DNA of 49,524 nucleotides from contig PEAD01000023.1 in NCBI GenBank assembly GCA_002753335.1, positions 1-49,524 of the forward strand, in the 5' to 3' direction. Source of the stretch: Nitrospirae bacterium MYbin3. GTDB lineage: Bacteria; Nitrospirota; Thermodesulfovibrionia; Thermodesulfovibrionales; Dissulfurispiraceae. The notes under the pieces were generated by a model that saw only the letters and a program-made list of their open reading frames with translations, was not told the origin of the DNA and did no database searches. Numbering within the stretch: the first letter of the stretch is position 1; the number at the start of each line of letters is the position of its first letter. Below, one piece after another: positions 9,666-18,689 of this stretch. A program made the translations under genes and the position numbers.

Positions 9666-9785
9666 ATGACAAAATCAGGCCAGAAATACAAATGCGGCAT
9701 TTGCGGCAATGAGGTAGTAGTCACTAATGCGGGAGCGGGCACTCTTGTCTGCTGCGGAAAGCCTATGTCTATGACAACCGAATAA
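9666..9785 (+). CDS. Desulforedoxin, 39 aa
   Basis: Very small redox protein with one rubredoxin-like iron site. The 39-residue product has CGIC at residues 10-13 and the adjacent cysteine pair CCGKP at 29-30, the C-x2-C and C-C ligand pattern of desulforedoxin. It matches the N-terminal domain of desulfoferrodoxin without the superoxide reductase domain. An AAGGAGG ribosome site precedes the ATG. It has its own promoter (9595) and a strong terminator (9791), so it is a single-gene unit. The likely role is electron transfer in oxygen or superoxide defence, as in sulfate reducers. Confidence 0.9.
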   Translation: MTKSGQKYKCGICGNEVVVTNAGAGTLVCCGKPMSMTTE

Positions 9786-9790
9786 CAACC

Positions 9791-9831
9791 TTAAGAAAGA
9801 GCCCTGCAGTTTACACAGGGCTCTTTCTTAA
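9791..9831. terminator. Bidirectional terminator hairpin
   Basis: TTAAGAAAGAGCCCTG (9791-9806) and CAGGGCTCTTTCTTAA (9816-9831) form a perfect 16-bp stem with a 9-base loop. It separates the desulforedoxin gene (plus) from the convergent unknown gene at 9842-10162 and can serve both strands. Confidence 0.88.
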
Positions 9832-9841
9832 TATAATAAAA

Positions 9842-10162
9842 TTACTTTCTTGTTGCAGCAGATGCTATTGAAGCAGCTATGTCTATAGCACGGCTCGAAT
9901 CACCAAGCCCGCCTGTTCCACCAGAAACCTTAGTTCTGATATTGCCGTTTACTTTTGCAAGATCAATACCCGTAACGGATACAACCTCTCCAAGAACCTC
10001 TTCCAAAGCAATGATATGGTACGCCATGTTCTCAACCTTTTGTACAAGCATAGAAAGAGTGTCGCTAAGCCCACCGACAGTTGCGGTAAGGATCCTTAGG
10101 TTTTCGGAAATAAGCTCTTCGTTGGTAAGCTGAGCAACTTCAACATTTTTTTCTTTCGCCAT
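9842..10162 (-). CDS. Hypothetical protein, 106 aa
   Basis: I do not recognise this protein. The start at 10162 (MAKEKNVEVAQL) is preferred because AAAGGAGAG lies 4 bases ahead. A longer frame would begin at 10213. The product has a charged N-terminus, a helical heptad-like stretch (residues ~15-60) with regularly spaced Leu, Val and Met, and a Gly/Ser-rich turn (GGTGGLGD) before an Ala/Ile-rich tail. There is no signal peptide or membrane span. A coiled-coil or phasin-like oligomeric protein is possible but unproven. It has a very good promoter of its own (10222-10250), suggesting substantial expression. Confidence 0.7.
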   Translation of the reverse strand: MAKEKNVEVAQLTNEELISENLRILTATVGGLSDTLSMLVQKVENMAYHIIALEEVLGEVVSVTGIDLAKVNGNIRTKVSGGTGGLGDSSRAIDIAASIASAATRK

Positions 10163-10221
10163 TTTACTCTCCTTTAGTTTTATTAGAAGCATTTGCAATT
10201 TAAGGCTAACCAATTTGTAAA

Positions 10222-10250
10222 ATTATAGCAGATAACAGCGCTAAGTTCAA
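10222..10250 (-). promoter_or_regulatory. Strong promoter of the 106-aa gene
   Basis: On the minus strand TTGAAC (10245-10250), a 17-base spacer ending in TGC, and a perfect TATAAT (10222-10227) form an extended -10 promoter. The predicted leader to the ATG at 10162 is about 55 bases. Confidence 0.75.
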
Positions 10251-10319
10251 AGGCACCAAAAGACACGGACCGTTTCAAAACTACATTTAGTTCAGCCTCC
10301 AAGTTTAACAACCACAAAT

Positions 10320-10340
10320 CCGATGTTTTTGTTTCATCGG
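10320..10340. promoter_or_regulatory. Palindrome upstream of the GntR gene, possible operator
   Basis: CCGATG (10320-10325) and CATCGG (10335-10340) are perfect inverted arms separated by 9 bases, ending 11 bases before the -35 of the gntR promoter. The position suits a regulator site. The arms do not clearly match the usual GntR-family half-site, so the binding protein is unknown. Confidence 0.4.
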
Positions 10341-10351
10341 TTAATTTCGTC

Positions 10352-10380
10352 TTGACAACATCATGTCATTATAATATTAT
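10352..10380 (+). promoter_or_regulatory. Promoter of the GntR-TauE operon, apparently leaderless
   Basis: Perfect TTGACA (10352-10357), a 17-base spacer and TATTAT (10375-10380, 5 of 6 matches). The expected start of transcription, about 7 bases after the -10, coincides with the ATG at 10387, and no ribosome site is visible. Confidence 0.75.
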
Positions 10381-10386
10381 ATCGAT

Positions 10387-11148
10387 ATGATGCAAAATGA
10401 ATCACTACTGTTGCACAACAAAACAGTTGACCGGTTTGGGCAGGAAAAATTCTATATCCAGCTTACGAGGATATTTCTTGATGAAATAACCTCCGGCCGC
10501 TGGCAGCTCGAACAGCAAATCCCCACAGAAGAAGATCTTTGCAAAAAATACAACATAAGCAAGATAACGGTAAGACAGGCGATAAACAATCTCGCAACAG
10601 AAGGTTATCTGACTAAAATTCAGGGCAAGGGCACATTTGTAACATGCACCCTGCCGGCAGAAGGGTTGGCAGTAAAAACAAGACTTACCGGCGACATGTT
10701 CGGGGAGGAGGTAAAAGCAAAAAAAGAAATATTGTTCAAAGGCGTCAAGGAGCCGCCGGAAGATGTCAGAAATTATTTAAAAACAGATGAGCCTGTCTAT
10801 TGCGTTCTATGCAAAAGGCTCGTGAATAAAGAACCCGCGTACCTTGAAGAATCTTTTATCAGGCACCATCTATTTCCGGGCATAGAAAAAGCGGACATTG
10901 CTACCGACTCTCTCTACTCAGTGCTGCAAGAGAGCGGCGTTAAAAAAATTTTCAAGGTGGTTCAGACGGTCGAAGCACAACTGGGAAAAGGCGATTATGC
11001 CGAGAGCCTTGGGATAAGAGACGGTGCGCCTTTGCTGGTTGTACACCGCCTGCTTTTGAGCTATGACAGCAGCCCTGTGGCCTATATCAGATTTACGGGG
11101 AGAAGTGATAAATACAAACTTCAAACAGAATTCGAAAAAATACGCTGA
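10387..11148 (+). CDS. GntR-family transcriptional regulator, HutC/UTRA type
   Basis: DNA-binding regulator of 253 residues. The N-terminal winged helix (residues ~22-87) has the pattern IPTEEDLCKKYNISKITVRQ followed by the wing GKGTFV. A C-terminal UTRA ligand-binding domain (~105-245) is typical of HutC-type regulators, which sense small metabolites. It heads a run of same-strand genes for a TauE/SafE exporter, a DUF1634-like protein and a Usp, which are its likely targets. The ATG has no ribosome site and sits at the predicted transcription start, so the mRNA may be leaderless. The next ATG is one codon later. Confidence 0.9.
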   Translation: MMQNESLLLHNKTVDRFGQEKFYIQLTRIFLDEITSGRWQLEQQIPTEEDLCKKYNISKITVRQAINNLATEGYLTKIQGKGTFVTCTLPAEGLAVKTRLTGDMFGEEVKAKKEILFKGVKEPPEDVRNYLKTDEPVYCVLCKRLVNKEPAYLEESFIRHHLFPGIEKADIATDSLYSVLQESGVKKIFKVVQTVEAQLGKGDYAESLGIRDGAPLLVVHRLLLSYDSSPVAYIRFTGRSDKYKLQTEFEKIR

Positions 11149-11178
11149 GAAGAATAAATAAGGAGGACATAAAAAATT

Positions 11179-12141
11179 ATGATTAGACGTCCGATTGTAT
11201 TTTTGTTTATTGTTTTTTTAACGGTGCTCATTGCAAGCGCTGCTTTCTGCTCAACCGAGCCAGTAACCGCGCCTGCCGCACCAACAGGCTCGACAATGCC
11301 TTGGTGGGGCTGGCCGCTTATACTTTTTATCGTAACCTTTTTATTGGGCATAGTCGCGGTTTTAGGAGGAGTCGGAGGAGGAGTTCTCTTCGTGCCTATA
11401 ATCGGCGGGTTCTTCCCATTTCACATCGACTTTGTACGAGGCGCTGGACTTTTAGTTGCGCTTGCTGGAGCGCTTGCCGCAGGCCCGGGGCTTCTTAAAA
11501 AAGGAATGGCAGACCTCAGACTCGCATTGCCTGTAGCACTTATAGCATCCTCTTGTGCTATTGTCGGCGCGATGCTCGGACTTGCACTTCCTGCCCATAT
11601 AGTGAATACGGCGCTCGGAGGGACAATACTCGGCATAGTTGCGATTATGCTCATGGCAAAGAAATCCGAATACCCTGAAGTGAAACAGGCGGATGCGCTT
11701 TCCACTGCGCTCAGAATCAACGGCATTTACCATGAGCCATCAACGGGGCAGGATATCAACTGGAAGATCCACAGAACCCCTCAGGGATTGGCGACATTTG
11801 TACTTATAGGAGTAATGGCCGGCATGTTCGGTCTGGGTGCGGGCTGGGCAAACGTGCCTGTGCTAAATCTGATGATGGGTGCTCCTCTTAAGGTCTCGGT
11901 CGCAACAAGCAAATTCCTGCTCTCGATAACAGACACCTCTGCCGCATGGATTTATGTCAACAACGGAGCGGTGCTGCCTATGCTGGTAGCCCCTTCGATA
12001 ATAGGCATAATGCTTGGCTCGATCGTAGGTGTGCGGATACTTGCAAAAACAAAACCCGCAGCGGTCAGATATATCGTCATAGCGATGCTGCTTTTCGCAG
12101 GTTCGAGAGCCCTGCTCAAGGGCTTGGGCATCTGGAACTAA
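11179..12141 (+). CDS. TauE/SafE family anion (sulfite/organosulfonate) exporter
   Basis: Inner-membrane permease of 320 residues with about 8-9 hydrophobic segments. The first (residues ~7-26) may be a cleaved signal or extra helix, followed by an Ala/Pro-rich stretch. The two family repeats show GVGGGVLFVP (~60) and GLGAGWANVPVLN (~220). Family members export sulfite, sulfoacetate or related C2 compounds, and the substrate here is not determined. AAGGAGG precedes the ATG, and the gene lies 30 bases after the GntR gene. The following small membrane protein is a common partner. Confidence 0.88.
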   Translation: MIRRPIVFLFIVFLTVLIASAAFCSTEPVTAPAAPTGSTMPWWGWPLILFIVTFLLGIVAVLGGVGGGVLFVPIIGGFFPFHIDFVRGAGLLVALAGALAAGPGLLKKGMADLRLALPVALIASSCAIVGAMLGLALPAHIVNTALGGTILGIVAIMLMAKKSEYPEVKQADALSTALRINGIYHEPSTGQDINWKIHRTPQGLATFVLIGVMAGMFGLGAGWANVPVLNLMMGAPLKVSVATSKFLLSITDTSAAWIYVNNGAVLPMLVAPSIIGIMLGSIVGVRILAKTKPAAVRYIVIAMLLFAGSRALLKGLGIWN

Positions 12142-12162
12142 TTTATAAGGAGGCATTAACTA

Positions 12163-12579
12163 ATGGGTAAAGATATAAAAGCAACTGAAGAACAGATAGC
12201 TTATGGAAAACTTTTAGATGTGGGAATGAAGGCCGGTTTGCTTATGCTGGTAGTCACATTCGTAATATACCTTTTGGGCATTATGCCGGTGCATGTGCCG
12301 GTAAATGACCTTCCAAAGGTCTGGGGGCTCTCTGTGCATAAATATCTTGAGGTTACCGGCGCCCCGCACGGATGGGGCTGGCTCGTTATGATCGGGAAAG
12401 CGGATTTTCTTAACTTTATAGGGATAGCGTTTCTATCCGGTGTAACCATCCTCTGTTATCTCAGGATAATACCGATATTATTTTCTAAAAAAGATACAAT
12501 CTACGGCGTTTTAGCTATTGTCGAGGTTCTCGTCCTCGTGCTTGCGGCATCCGGAATCCTAAAGTCAGGCGGGCATTGA
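12163..12579 (+). CDS. DUF1634-like small membrane protein
   Basis: Integral membrane protein of 138 residues with three or four hydrophobic segments (about 25-45, 68-82, 84-104 and 113-132). Size, topology and position behind a TauE/SafE gene fit the DUF1634 family, whose role is unknown but which recurs beside such exporters. The assignment rests on context and topology, as no catalytic motif is visible. A ribosome site (AAGGAGG) lies ahead of the ATG. The TGA at 12577-12579 is followed 2 bases later by the ATG of the Usp gene. Confidence 0.7.
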   Translation: MGKDIKATEEQIAYGKLLDVGMKAGLLMLVVTFVIYLLGIMPVHVPVNDLPKVWGLSVHKYLEVTGAPHGWGWLVMIGKADFLNFIGIAFLSGVTILCYLRIIPILFSKKDTIYGVLAIVEVLVLVLAASGILKSGGH

Positions 12580-12581
12580 TC

Positions 12582-13484
12582 ATGGAAGAGAAGACAGACT
12601 ATTTGGGACCTATAAAACATATTCTACTGGCCACGGACGGCTCTGATTTAAGCGAAGGAGCGATAAAAGAGGCGCTGTATCTTGCACAATCATGCGTCTC
12701 AAAGCTTTCGATCATCCATGTGCTTGAGCTGAACGCCGAGCTTGAAACAGAAGGACTGAAGTTTGTCGAGACTATGGAAATGGCCGCCAAAAAGCATCTT
12801 GACAAAGTAAGGGAAATGGCCGCACAGGATAATATCGAGTGCGATGTTATTGTGCGGAGGACCGACGAGCCATACAAGGCAATAGTAGAGGAAGCCGAAA
12901 AAAGACAAAGCGATGTGGTTGTGATGGGAAGGCGTGGCAAATCAGCACTAGAAAAGATTTTTATGGGAAGTGTCACCTCAAGGGTTATAGGCCACACGCA
13001 TGCAAATGTTTTGGTCGTACCGCGAAAGGCAGCCATAAGCTGCAAAAACATTCTGGTTGCTACAGACGGCTCGGAATTCAGCGCAATGGCAGTATCAAAG
13101 GCCATTGATATTGCAAAACGCTGCGGCTCGAACCTTACGGTGGCATCTGTAGTGCCTGCCGAAATACTGCTGAATGTTGACCCTGAAACCGGCTACGCAC
13201 AGAATCAACTGGAATTGATGATCTCAGAAATGACCGCTATGACCGAAAAAAATGTCAAAGACGCTGTAGAATTAGCAGAGAAAAACGGCGTGAAGGCGGA
13301 TGGCGCTGTTCTTTGGGGCAGAACATACGACAGCCTTGTCGAAACCGCTAATAAGAAGACTATAGATCTGATAGTCGTGGGAAGCCACGGCAGAACAGGG
13401 CTGAAGAGACTTTTTATGGGAAGCGTTGCCGAGAGAGTGGTAGGCTTGGCACAATGCTCGGTTCTGGTTGTTAAAGCAAAATAG
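12582..13484 (+). CDS. Tandem-domain universal stress protein
   Basis: Protein of 300 residues with two UspA domains. Each starts with an ILLATDGSD/ILVATDGSE strand and ends with an ATP-binding signature: GRRGKSALEKIFMGSVTSRV (~residues 122-141) and GSHGRTGLKRLFMGSVAERV (~268-287). Both halves therefore look nucleotide-binding. The start at 12582 is an ATG. A TTG two codons upstream (12576) overlaps the previous stop and is an alternative. It is the last gene of the GntR-TauE run, and a stem-loop follows. Confidence 0.92.
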   Translation: MEEKTDYLGPIKHILLATDGSDLSEGAIKEALYLAQSCVSKLSIIHVLELNAELETEGLKFVETMEMAAKKHLDKVREMAAQDNIECDVIVRRTDEPYKAIVEEAEKRQSDVVVMGRRGKSALEKIFMGSVTSRVIGHTHANVLVVPRKAAISCKNILVATDGSEFSAMAVSKAIDIAKRCGSNLTVASVVPAEILLNVDPETGYAQNQLELMISEMTAMTEKNVKDAVELAEKNGVKADGAVLWGRTYDSLVETANKKTIDLIVVGSHGRTGLKRLFMGSVAERVVGLAQCSVLVVKAK

Positions 13485-13488
13485 TACT

Positions 13489-13525
13489 GAGGGGGTGAGA
13501 CAAGTTTTTTTCTCTCGCCCCCCTC
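13489..13525 (+). terminator. GC-rich stem-loop after the tandem Usp gene
   Basis: GAGGGGGTGAGA (13489-13500) pairs with TCTCGCCCCCCTC (13513-13525), leaving one bulged C and one U-G pair. The T tract lies in the loop and not after the stem, so this is not a textbook intrinsic terminator, but it marks the end of the operon. Confidence 0.5.
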
Positions 13526-13549
13526 GTCTAAAGCCAAATTCACAATTAG

Positions 13550-13578
13550 TTCACATTAATATGTTTTCCTGATATGAT
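13550..13578 (+). promoter_or_regulatory. Putative promoter of the dsbB-dsbA pair
   Basis: TTCACA (13550-13555, 5 of 6), a 17-base spacer and TATGAT (13573-13578, 5 of 6). The predicted start is about 20 bases before the DsbB ATG at 13606. Confidence 0.65.
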
Positions 13579-13605
13579 AGCTCACATAAAGAAAAACTAT
13601 TGACA

Positions 13606-14040
13606 ATGCAAAGCATAGAGCAACCATCTAATTACAATTGGACGATTCTTTTCACAGCATGGCTTATATCCTGCATCGGAACGCTGGGGAGTCTGTTTTT
13701 CAGCGAAATCATGGCATTTGCTCCATGCGTCTTGTGCTGGTACCAAAGAATTTTTCTGTACCCTTTAGTGATAACATTAGCCATCGGGCTTTTCCCGCTC
13801 GATAAAAATGCAGTCAAGTACTCGTTGCCCTTAGTTTTGGCCGGCTGGTTGGTTGCGCTCTATCATAATCTTGTGTATTACCATATAATTCCTGAAAAGA
13901 TGCAGCCTTGCAGGCAGGGCGTCTCATGTACAGAGACATATATAGAACTGTTCGGCTTTTTAACAATACCCTTGCTTTCTTTGATAGGATTTTCGATTAT
14001 AACAGCACTGCTTATTACTCTAAAAAGGAGAATCAACTAA
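13606..14040 (+). CDS. dsbB: DsbB-family disulfide oxidoreductase
   Basis: Inner-membrane protein that re-oxidises the periplasmic DsbA partner and passes the electrons to quinone. The 144 residues form four hydrophobic helices. The first cysteine pair is CVLC (residues 41-44) followed by WYQR, as in DsbB/BdbC. The second is C102 and C108 in QPCRQGVSC. The ATG at 13606 is preferred over a TTG two codons upstream. The stop directly abuts the ATG of the DsbA-like gene, so the pair is co-translated. Quinone reduction links it to the same pool used by the nuo complex. Confidence 0.92.
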   Translation: MQSIEQPSNYNWTILFTAWLISCIGTLGSLFFSEIMAFAPCVLCWYQRIFLYPLVITLAIGLFPLDKNAVKYSLPLVLAGWLVALYHNLVYYHIIPEKMQPCRQGVSCTETYIELFGFLTIPLLSLIGFSIITALLITLKRRIN

Positions 14041-14706
14041 ATGGACAACAAAAAAGTATTCATTTTGTCTATCGTGCTTATGTTGATGTTATTTGTTACT
14101 GGAGGCTTATTATTTAAGAGCCAAGAGGCCGGGAAAATAGAGTCTGCAGCCAGCAAAAACTCAAATATTTTTATCAGGGAGCATTCGCAGACGCTTGGCC
14201 TTAATAGCGCAAAGGTTGTAATAACAGAGTTTCTTGATCCGGGATGCGAGACCTGCAGTGCATTTGCACCCTTCATTAAAAGCGCCCTTGATACTTTCCC
14301 GGGAAAAATAAAACTGGTTGTTAAATATGCCCCTCTTCATCACGGCGCAGACTATATGGTCAAGATTCTCGAAGCAGCAAGAAAACAGGGGAAATACTGG
14401 GAAACCTTGCAGGTCATGTATGACAAACAACCTGTCTGGGCTAGCCACTCAAATCCTCAGCCCGATCAGATATGGCAATTTCTTCCACAAACAGGACTGG
14501 ATATAAAAAAGCTGAAAAACGATATGAATGACCCTGAGATAGAAAGACTAATTCAACAAGACATCGCTGATGCCCAAACCCTCAATGTCACAAAAACCCC
14601 CGGTTTTTTTGTGAATGGCAAGCCGCTTGTGTCCTTTGGAGCGGAGCAACTAAAAGAGCTTATCTTATCTGAACTCAAAAGCAATTACCCCAATGATTTT
14701 AATTGA
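14041..14706 (+). CDS. DsbA-family thiol-disulfide oxidoreductase
   Basis: Periplasmic, membrane-anchored thioredoxin-fold protein of 221 residues. An N-terminal hydrophobic segment (residues ~6-25) acts as anchor or signal. The active site CETC is at residues 69-72 in FLDPGCETC, and the cis-proline motif KTPGFFVNGKP is near residue 184, as in BdbD/DsbA. The adjoining DsbB gene supplies its reoxidation. Likely clients include exported multi-cysteine proteins, although c-type cytochromes need their cysteines reduced again before heme attachment. Confidence 0.9.
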   Translation: MDNKKVFILSIVLMLMLFVTGGLLFKSQEAGKIESAASKNSNIFIREHSQTLGLNSAKVVITEFLDPGCETCSAFAPFIKSALDTFPGKIKLVVKYAPLHHGADYMVKILEAARKQGKYWETLQVMYDKQPVWASHSNPQPDQIWQFLPQTGLDIKKLKNDMNDPEIERLIQQDIADAQTLNVTKTPGFFVNGKPLVSFGAEQLKELILSELKSNYPNDFN

Positions 14707-14963
14707 TGGGCATGCAAATGCAGAAGGTGAGGCTAAGAGGACTAAACTGTAATAGTCAAGAAATTCCTTTGGTATCTGTCAACACAAGACTCCGCTTCCT
14801 GCAATCTTCATATATGTTAAACTGAATTTTAATCAATGTTTCTAGCGGCTAAGTTTTTAAACAATACAAGTAATGGCATTTATTGTATACTACGATTCAT
14901 TTGTATTTGATAGATTGTTTCTGTTTCAAGCATAGATGCTTTGGGGAGAGGTGTTGAGGTTAG
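14707..14963. other. Non-coding spacer before the hybrid kinase
   Basis: This 257-base AT-rich stretch has no open frame with a ribosome site and no clear terminator. A weak promoter-like pair, TTGTAT then 17 bases then TTTGAT, lies near 14883-14911. A GAGGT ribosome site is at the end, before the kinase ATG. Confidence 0.5.
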
Positions 14964-17900
14964 ATGAAATTCGATATTCATTTCAAAGTTATTTTTTATC
15001 CGATTTGCTTTTTCTTGTCAGTAAAAATTCTTCTCATCTTCTTGCTTTTATCATCTTTTTTGCCTCCAACTGCTCAAGCACAAAAGTATAAGCAAAGCAT
15101 TGAACTGCAAAATCTGCATCTAAAGACAATCATTGTAAACAACTACCATCCATATACCTTTATTAACGATAAAGGTGAACCTGACGGTTTTAGCGTGGAT
15201 ATTGCAAAAGCCGTTGCTAAGTCAATGGGGATTGATCTTGAAATTCGTGCAGACAAATGGGATCAGTCAATGAAAGAACTTGAAGCAGGCAGCATAGACT
15301 TGATTCCTATGATGGCATATTCTCCTGAACGGGACAAGAAATTCGACTTCTCAGTACCTTATACAACAGCCTACGATACGATCTTTTTCAAAAAAGGAAC
15401 CAAAGGTATACGTTCACTGAAGGATCTTGCCGGCAAAACTGTCATTGTGACTAATAATGACGCTGCCCACAGTTATCTTCTTTCAAGCGGGCTGTCTAAA
15501 ACCATGCCTATCATTTTTGCAAATTCACTGCCTGATGCGTTGAAGCAACTTTCGGATGGTAAAGCTGATGCCGCCATAATGCCCAAATTGGTTGGCCTTG
15601 TCACCGCAAAAAAATTGAATCTTTCAAACATTGACATATCATCAGAAGTTATTGCTGCATACAGTCGGCCATGGTGCTTTGCGGTCAGAGATGGAGATCA
15701 GACGATGCTGGATCGTCTTAATCAGGGGTTGAACATAATCAAAGGTTCAGGCCAGTATGATGAGATCTATAAAAAGTGGTTTGGTTTGCTGGAAGAGGAT
15801 CATTTGCATATGCAATGGAAGATCGCCTTGAAATATGCTTCTGTTTTAGCACTGATAGTTATTGTTTTTATAGTATGGAATATAGTTTTAAGGCAACAGG
15901 TCAAAACAAGAACAGCGCATCTTGAATCTGAAATAGCAGAGCGCAAGAAAGCTGAGGAGGCGCTGCGGAAGAACGAGAAGGATCTAAAAGAATCACAGCG
16001 AATTGCGCATGTTGGCAGTTGGCGTATGGACTTGGCAACCAATAAAGTCGTTTGGACCGAAGAACTCTACAATATGTATGGGTTCGATTCGTCGCTTCCG
16101 CCTCCACCCTATACCGAGCATATGAAACTATTTACTCCTGAAAGTTGGGAGAGGCTGTCCACAACCCTGGCTCATACCAGAAACACTGGAATGCCTTACA
16201 CGCTCGAACTGGAAACCGTAAGGAAAGATGGAAGCAGCGGTTGGATGTGGGTTCATGGTGAGGCTGAGGTTGATTCTGCTGGTAAAACGGTTGGCCTCTG
16301 GGGAGTGGCCCAGGACATCACCAAGCACAAGCGAGCTGAGGAAAGCCTTCAGATTGCATATAAAAGAACACAACAATATCTTGATATAGCTGGAGTCATG
16401 TTTGCAGTTCTTGATCCTGAAGGTAAAATCACTCTAACTAACCGAAAAGGATTGGAAATATTAGGGTATTCTGAAGATGAACTTGTTGGCAAAGATTGGT
16501 TTGAAACTTGTTTGCCTGTGGAAGCAAGCAAAGAAGTAAAAGGAGTATTCAATCAGCTAGTGAAAGGCGATATAAAGCCTGTGGAATATTACGAAAATCC
16601 TGTTATTACAAAGACCGGAGAGAGACGGATAATAGCTTTTCACAACTCTGTAATGCACGATGAGCATGGCAAAATTATCGGTATTATTTTTTCAGGAGAA
16701 GACATTACCGCACGCAAACGAGCTGAAGATTTACTGAAGGAAAATGAGGAAAGACTTAGCCTTACACTTGAAGCAGCAAATGCTGGAAGCTGGGATTGGG
16801 ATATGACAAGCAATCAGTTGTATTGGTCAAAAGAACTTTATGATCTTTTCGGAGTTAATCCTGAAAAACGTAATGCTTCCTTTGAAACATGGAAAGAAGT
16901 AGTGCATCCAGATGATTATGACATTGCAAGTGAAAAGATTGTACAGGCAATTAAATCTAAAACTCTTCTTATTAATGAGTACCGTGTAGTATTGCCAAGT
17001 GGACATGAAAAATGGATAAACGCAGTTGGACGGTGCTTCTACGACAACAATGGCAAACCCCTCAGAATGGCTGGTATTTGTACAGACATCACTGAGCGGA
17101 AAAATATCGAAAATGTTTTGATTTCAAGAGAAAACTTATTGAGAAATATTATCGATTCGTCTACAGATTTTATTTTTGTAAAAGATGCTAACTTGAAAAC
17201 CATTCTTTGCAATAAAGCATTTGCAAGCGCTTTAGGTAAACTGCCATCAGAGTTGATAGGTAATACTGATATTGAAAATGGTTGGGATCAGGAGTTAGTC
17301 AAAGGAAATCCTTCAAAGGGTATTAAGGGTTTCGAAAAGGATGACCTTGCTGCGTTGAGTGGCAATACTGTCCGTAATTTATCAGACCCCGCTAATGTAG
17401 AAGGAGAAATTCGTTTATTTGATACTATTAAACTTCCACTTAAAAATTCATCCGGTGACATTATTGGCATTTTAGGATTAAGCCGTGACATTACCGAGCG
17501 CAAGAACCTCGAAGAGCAGCTCCGCCAGTCACAGAAGATGGAGGCCATAGGAGTGCTTGCAGGTGGCGTAGCCCATGACTTCAACAATATTCTTATGGCA
17601 ATTATAGGTTTTGGACATATGGCTAAGAAAAAACTCAAAGACGATCCAACTGTCAAGGAGCTTCTAGAAGAAATGCTTGCCGGAGCAGACCGTGCTGCAG
17701 ATTTAACTCGTGGACTCCTTGCCTTCAGCAGAAAGCAGACCATATCCCCAAAACCCAATAACCTAAACACCATAGTCAGAAATATGGAAAAGATATTGAA
17801 AAGAATTTTGAGGGAAGACATACGATTTAAAACAGTTCTTGAAGGCAGAGATATTATGGTAAAGGTTGACGCACCGCAGATAGACCAAGTAATTCTGAAC

Positions 17901-18653
17901 CTTGTGACCAATGCTCGTGATGCAATGCCAGACGAAGGTCATCTGATAATAGAGACTGGGGTTGTTGATATAGACAAGGATTTTTCTAAAACCAATCTTT
18001 TTGAAACACCTGGAAAGTACGCAGTGTTGACAGTATCGGATACAGGAACAGGAATGGACTTAAAGACAAGGGAGAACATCTTTGAACCATTCTTCACAAC
18101 CAAAGAAGTAGGCAAAGGCACAGGACTTGGTTTGGCAATGGTCTATGGAATAATCAAACAGCATGACGGCAATATCAATGTGTACAGCGAACCGGGACAA
18201 GGCACAACTTTTAGGGTATATCTGCCCTTGCTGCAGGGAGAAAAAGAAGAAACAAAGCCAGATACCTCTGAAATAACATCAGGCAAAGGCGAAACAATAT
18301 TAATCGCCGAAGACGATGCCAATGTGCGAAAAGTTATTAAAATGTACCTTCATGAATACGGATACAAGACTATAGAAGCAGTAAATGGAGAAGAAGCCGT
18401 AAAGAAGTATCAGGAGAATCCAGATAAGATTTCTCTTTTGCTTTTAGACGTTATAATGCCGCTAAAGAACGGCAGAGTTGCATACAATGAGATAAAGAAA
18501 CTCAACCCTGATATGAAGGTGTTATTTATGAGCGGGTACACCGATGCAGTAATAGAAAAAAAGGGACTATTGGATGAAGGATTTGACTTCATAGCAAAGC
18601 CGGTTGACCTTGATTCTTTCTTGACAAAGATAAGAACTGTATTGGATAGATAG
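14964..18653 (+). CDS. Hybrid sensor histidine kinase: periplasmic SBP domain, four PAS domains, HisKA, HATPase, receiver
   Basis: Membrane sensor kinase of 1229 residues. A signal/anchor (residues ~12-39) leads into a periplasmic family 3 solute-binding domain (~50-275, with [12 protein letters not shown] and the [10 protein letters not shown] segment). A transmembrane helix (~288-309) and a short coiled segment follow. Four PAS/PAC units come next (~340-455, 468-585, 595-712, 720-845; each PAC ends in DIT-x-K/R-like residues). The phosphorylated His is H871 in GGVAHDFNN, followed by the N box NLVTNARDA (~979), G1 SDTGTGM and G2 GKGTGLGLA. The C-terminal receiver has D1117/D1118, phospho-acceptor D1162 and K1212. 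No DNA-binding partner gene is adjacent. It probably senses an amino acid or similar small solute. Confidence 0.93.
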   Translation: MKFDIHFKVIFYPICFFLSVKILLIFLLLSSFLPPTAQAQKYKQSIELQNLHLKTIIVNNYHPYTFINDKGEPDGFSVDIAKAVAKSMGIDLEIRADKWDQSMKELEAGSIDLIPMMAYSPERDKKFDFSVPYTTAYDTIFFKKGTKGIRSLKDLAGKTVIVTNNDAAHSYLLSSGLSKTMPIIFANSLPDALKQLSDGKADAAIMPKLVGLVTAKKLNLSNIDISSEVIAAYSRPWCFAVRDGDQTMLDRLNQGLNIIKGSGQYDEIYKKWFGLLEEDHLHMQWKIALKYASVLALIVIVFIVWNIVLRQQVKTRTAHLESEIAERKKAEEALRKNEKDLKESQRIAHVGSWRMDLATNKVVWTEELYNMYGFDSSLPPPPYTEHMKLFTPESWERLSTTLAHTRNTGMPYTLELETVRKDGSSGWMWVHGEAEVDSAGKTVGLWGVAQDITKHKRAEESLQIAYKRTQQYLDIAGVMFAVLDPEGKITLTNRKGLEILGYSEDELVGKDWFETCLPVEASKEVKGVFNQLVKGDIKPVEYYENPVITKTGERRIIAFHNSVMHDEHGKIIGIIFSGEDITARKRAEDLLKENEERLSLTLEAANAGSWDWDMTSNQLYWSKELYDLFGVNPEKRNASFETWKEVVHPDDYDIASEKIVQAIKSKTLLINEYRVVLPSGHEKWINAVGRCFYDNNGKPLRMAGICTDITERKNIENVLISRENLLRNIIDSSTDFIFVKDANLKTILCNKAFASALGKLPSELIGNTDIENGWDQELVKGNPSKGIKGFEKDDLAALSGNTVRNLSDPANVEGEIRLFDTIKLPLKNSSGDIIGILGLSRDITERKNLEEQLRQSQKMEAIGVLAGGVAHDFNNILMAIIGFGHMAKKKLKDDPTVKELLEEMLAGADRAADLTRGLLAFSRKQTISPKPNNLNTIVRNMEKILKRILREDIRFKTVLEGRDIMVKVDAPQIDQVILNLVTNARDAMPDEGHLIIETGVVDIDKDFSKTNLFETPGKYAVLTVSDTGTGMDLKTRENIFEPFFTTKEVGKGTGLGLAMVYGIIKQHDGNINVYSEPGQGTTFRVYLPLLQGEKEETKPDTSEITSGKGETILIAEDDANVRKVIKMYLHEYGYKTIEAVNGEEAVKKYQENPDKISLLLLDVIMPLKNGRVAYNEIKKLNPDMKVLFMSGYTDAVIEKKGLLDEGFDFIAKPVDLDSFLTKIRTVLDR

Positions 18654-18689
18654 TTCCATTGAAAGGAACTTGCCAGTTATAAGAGTAAT

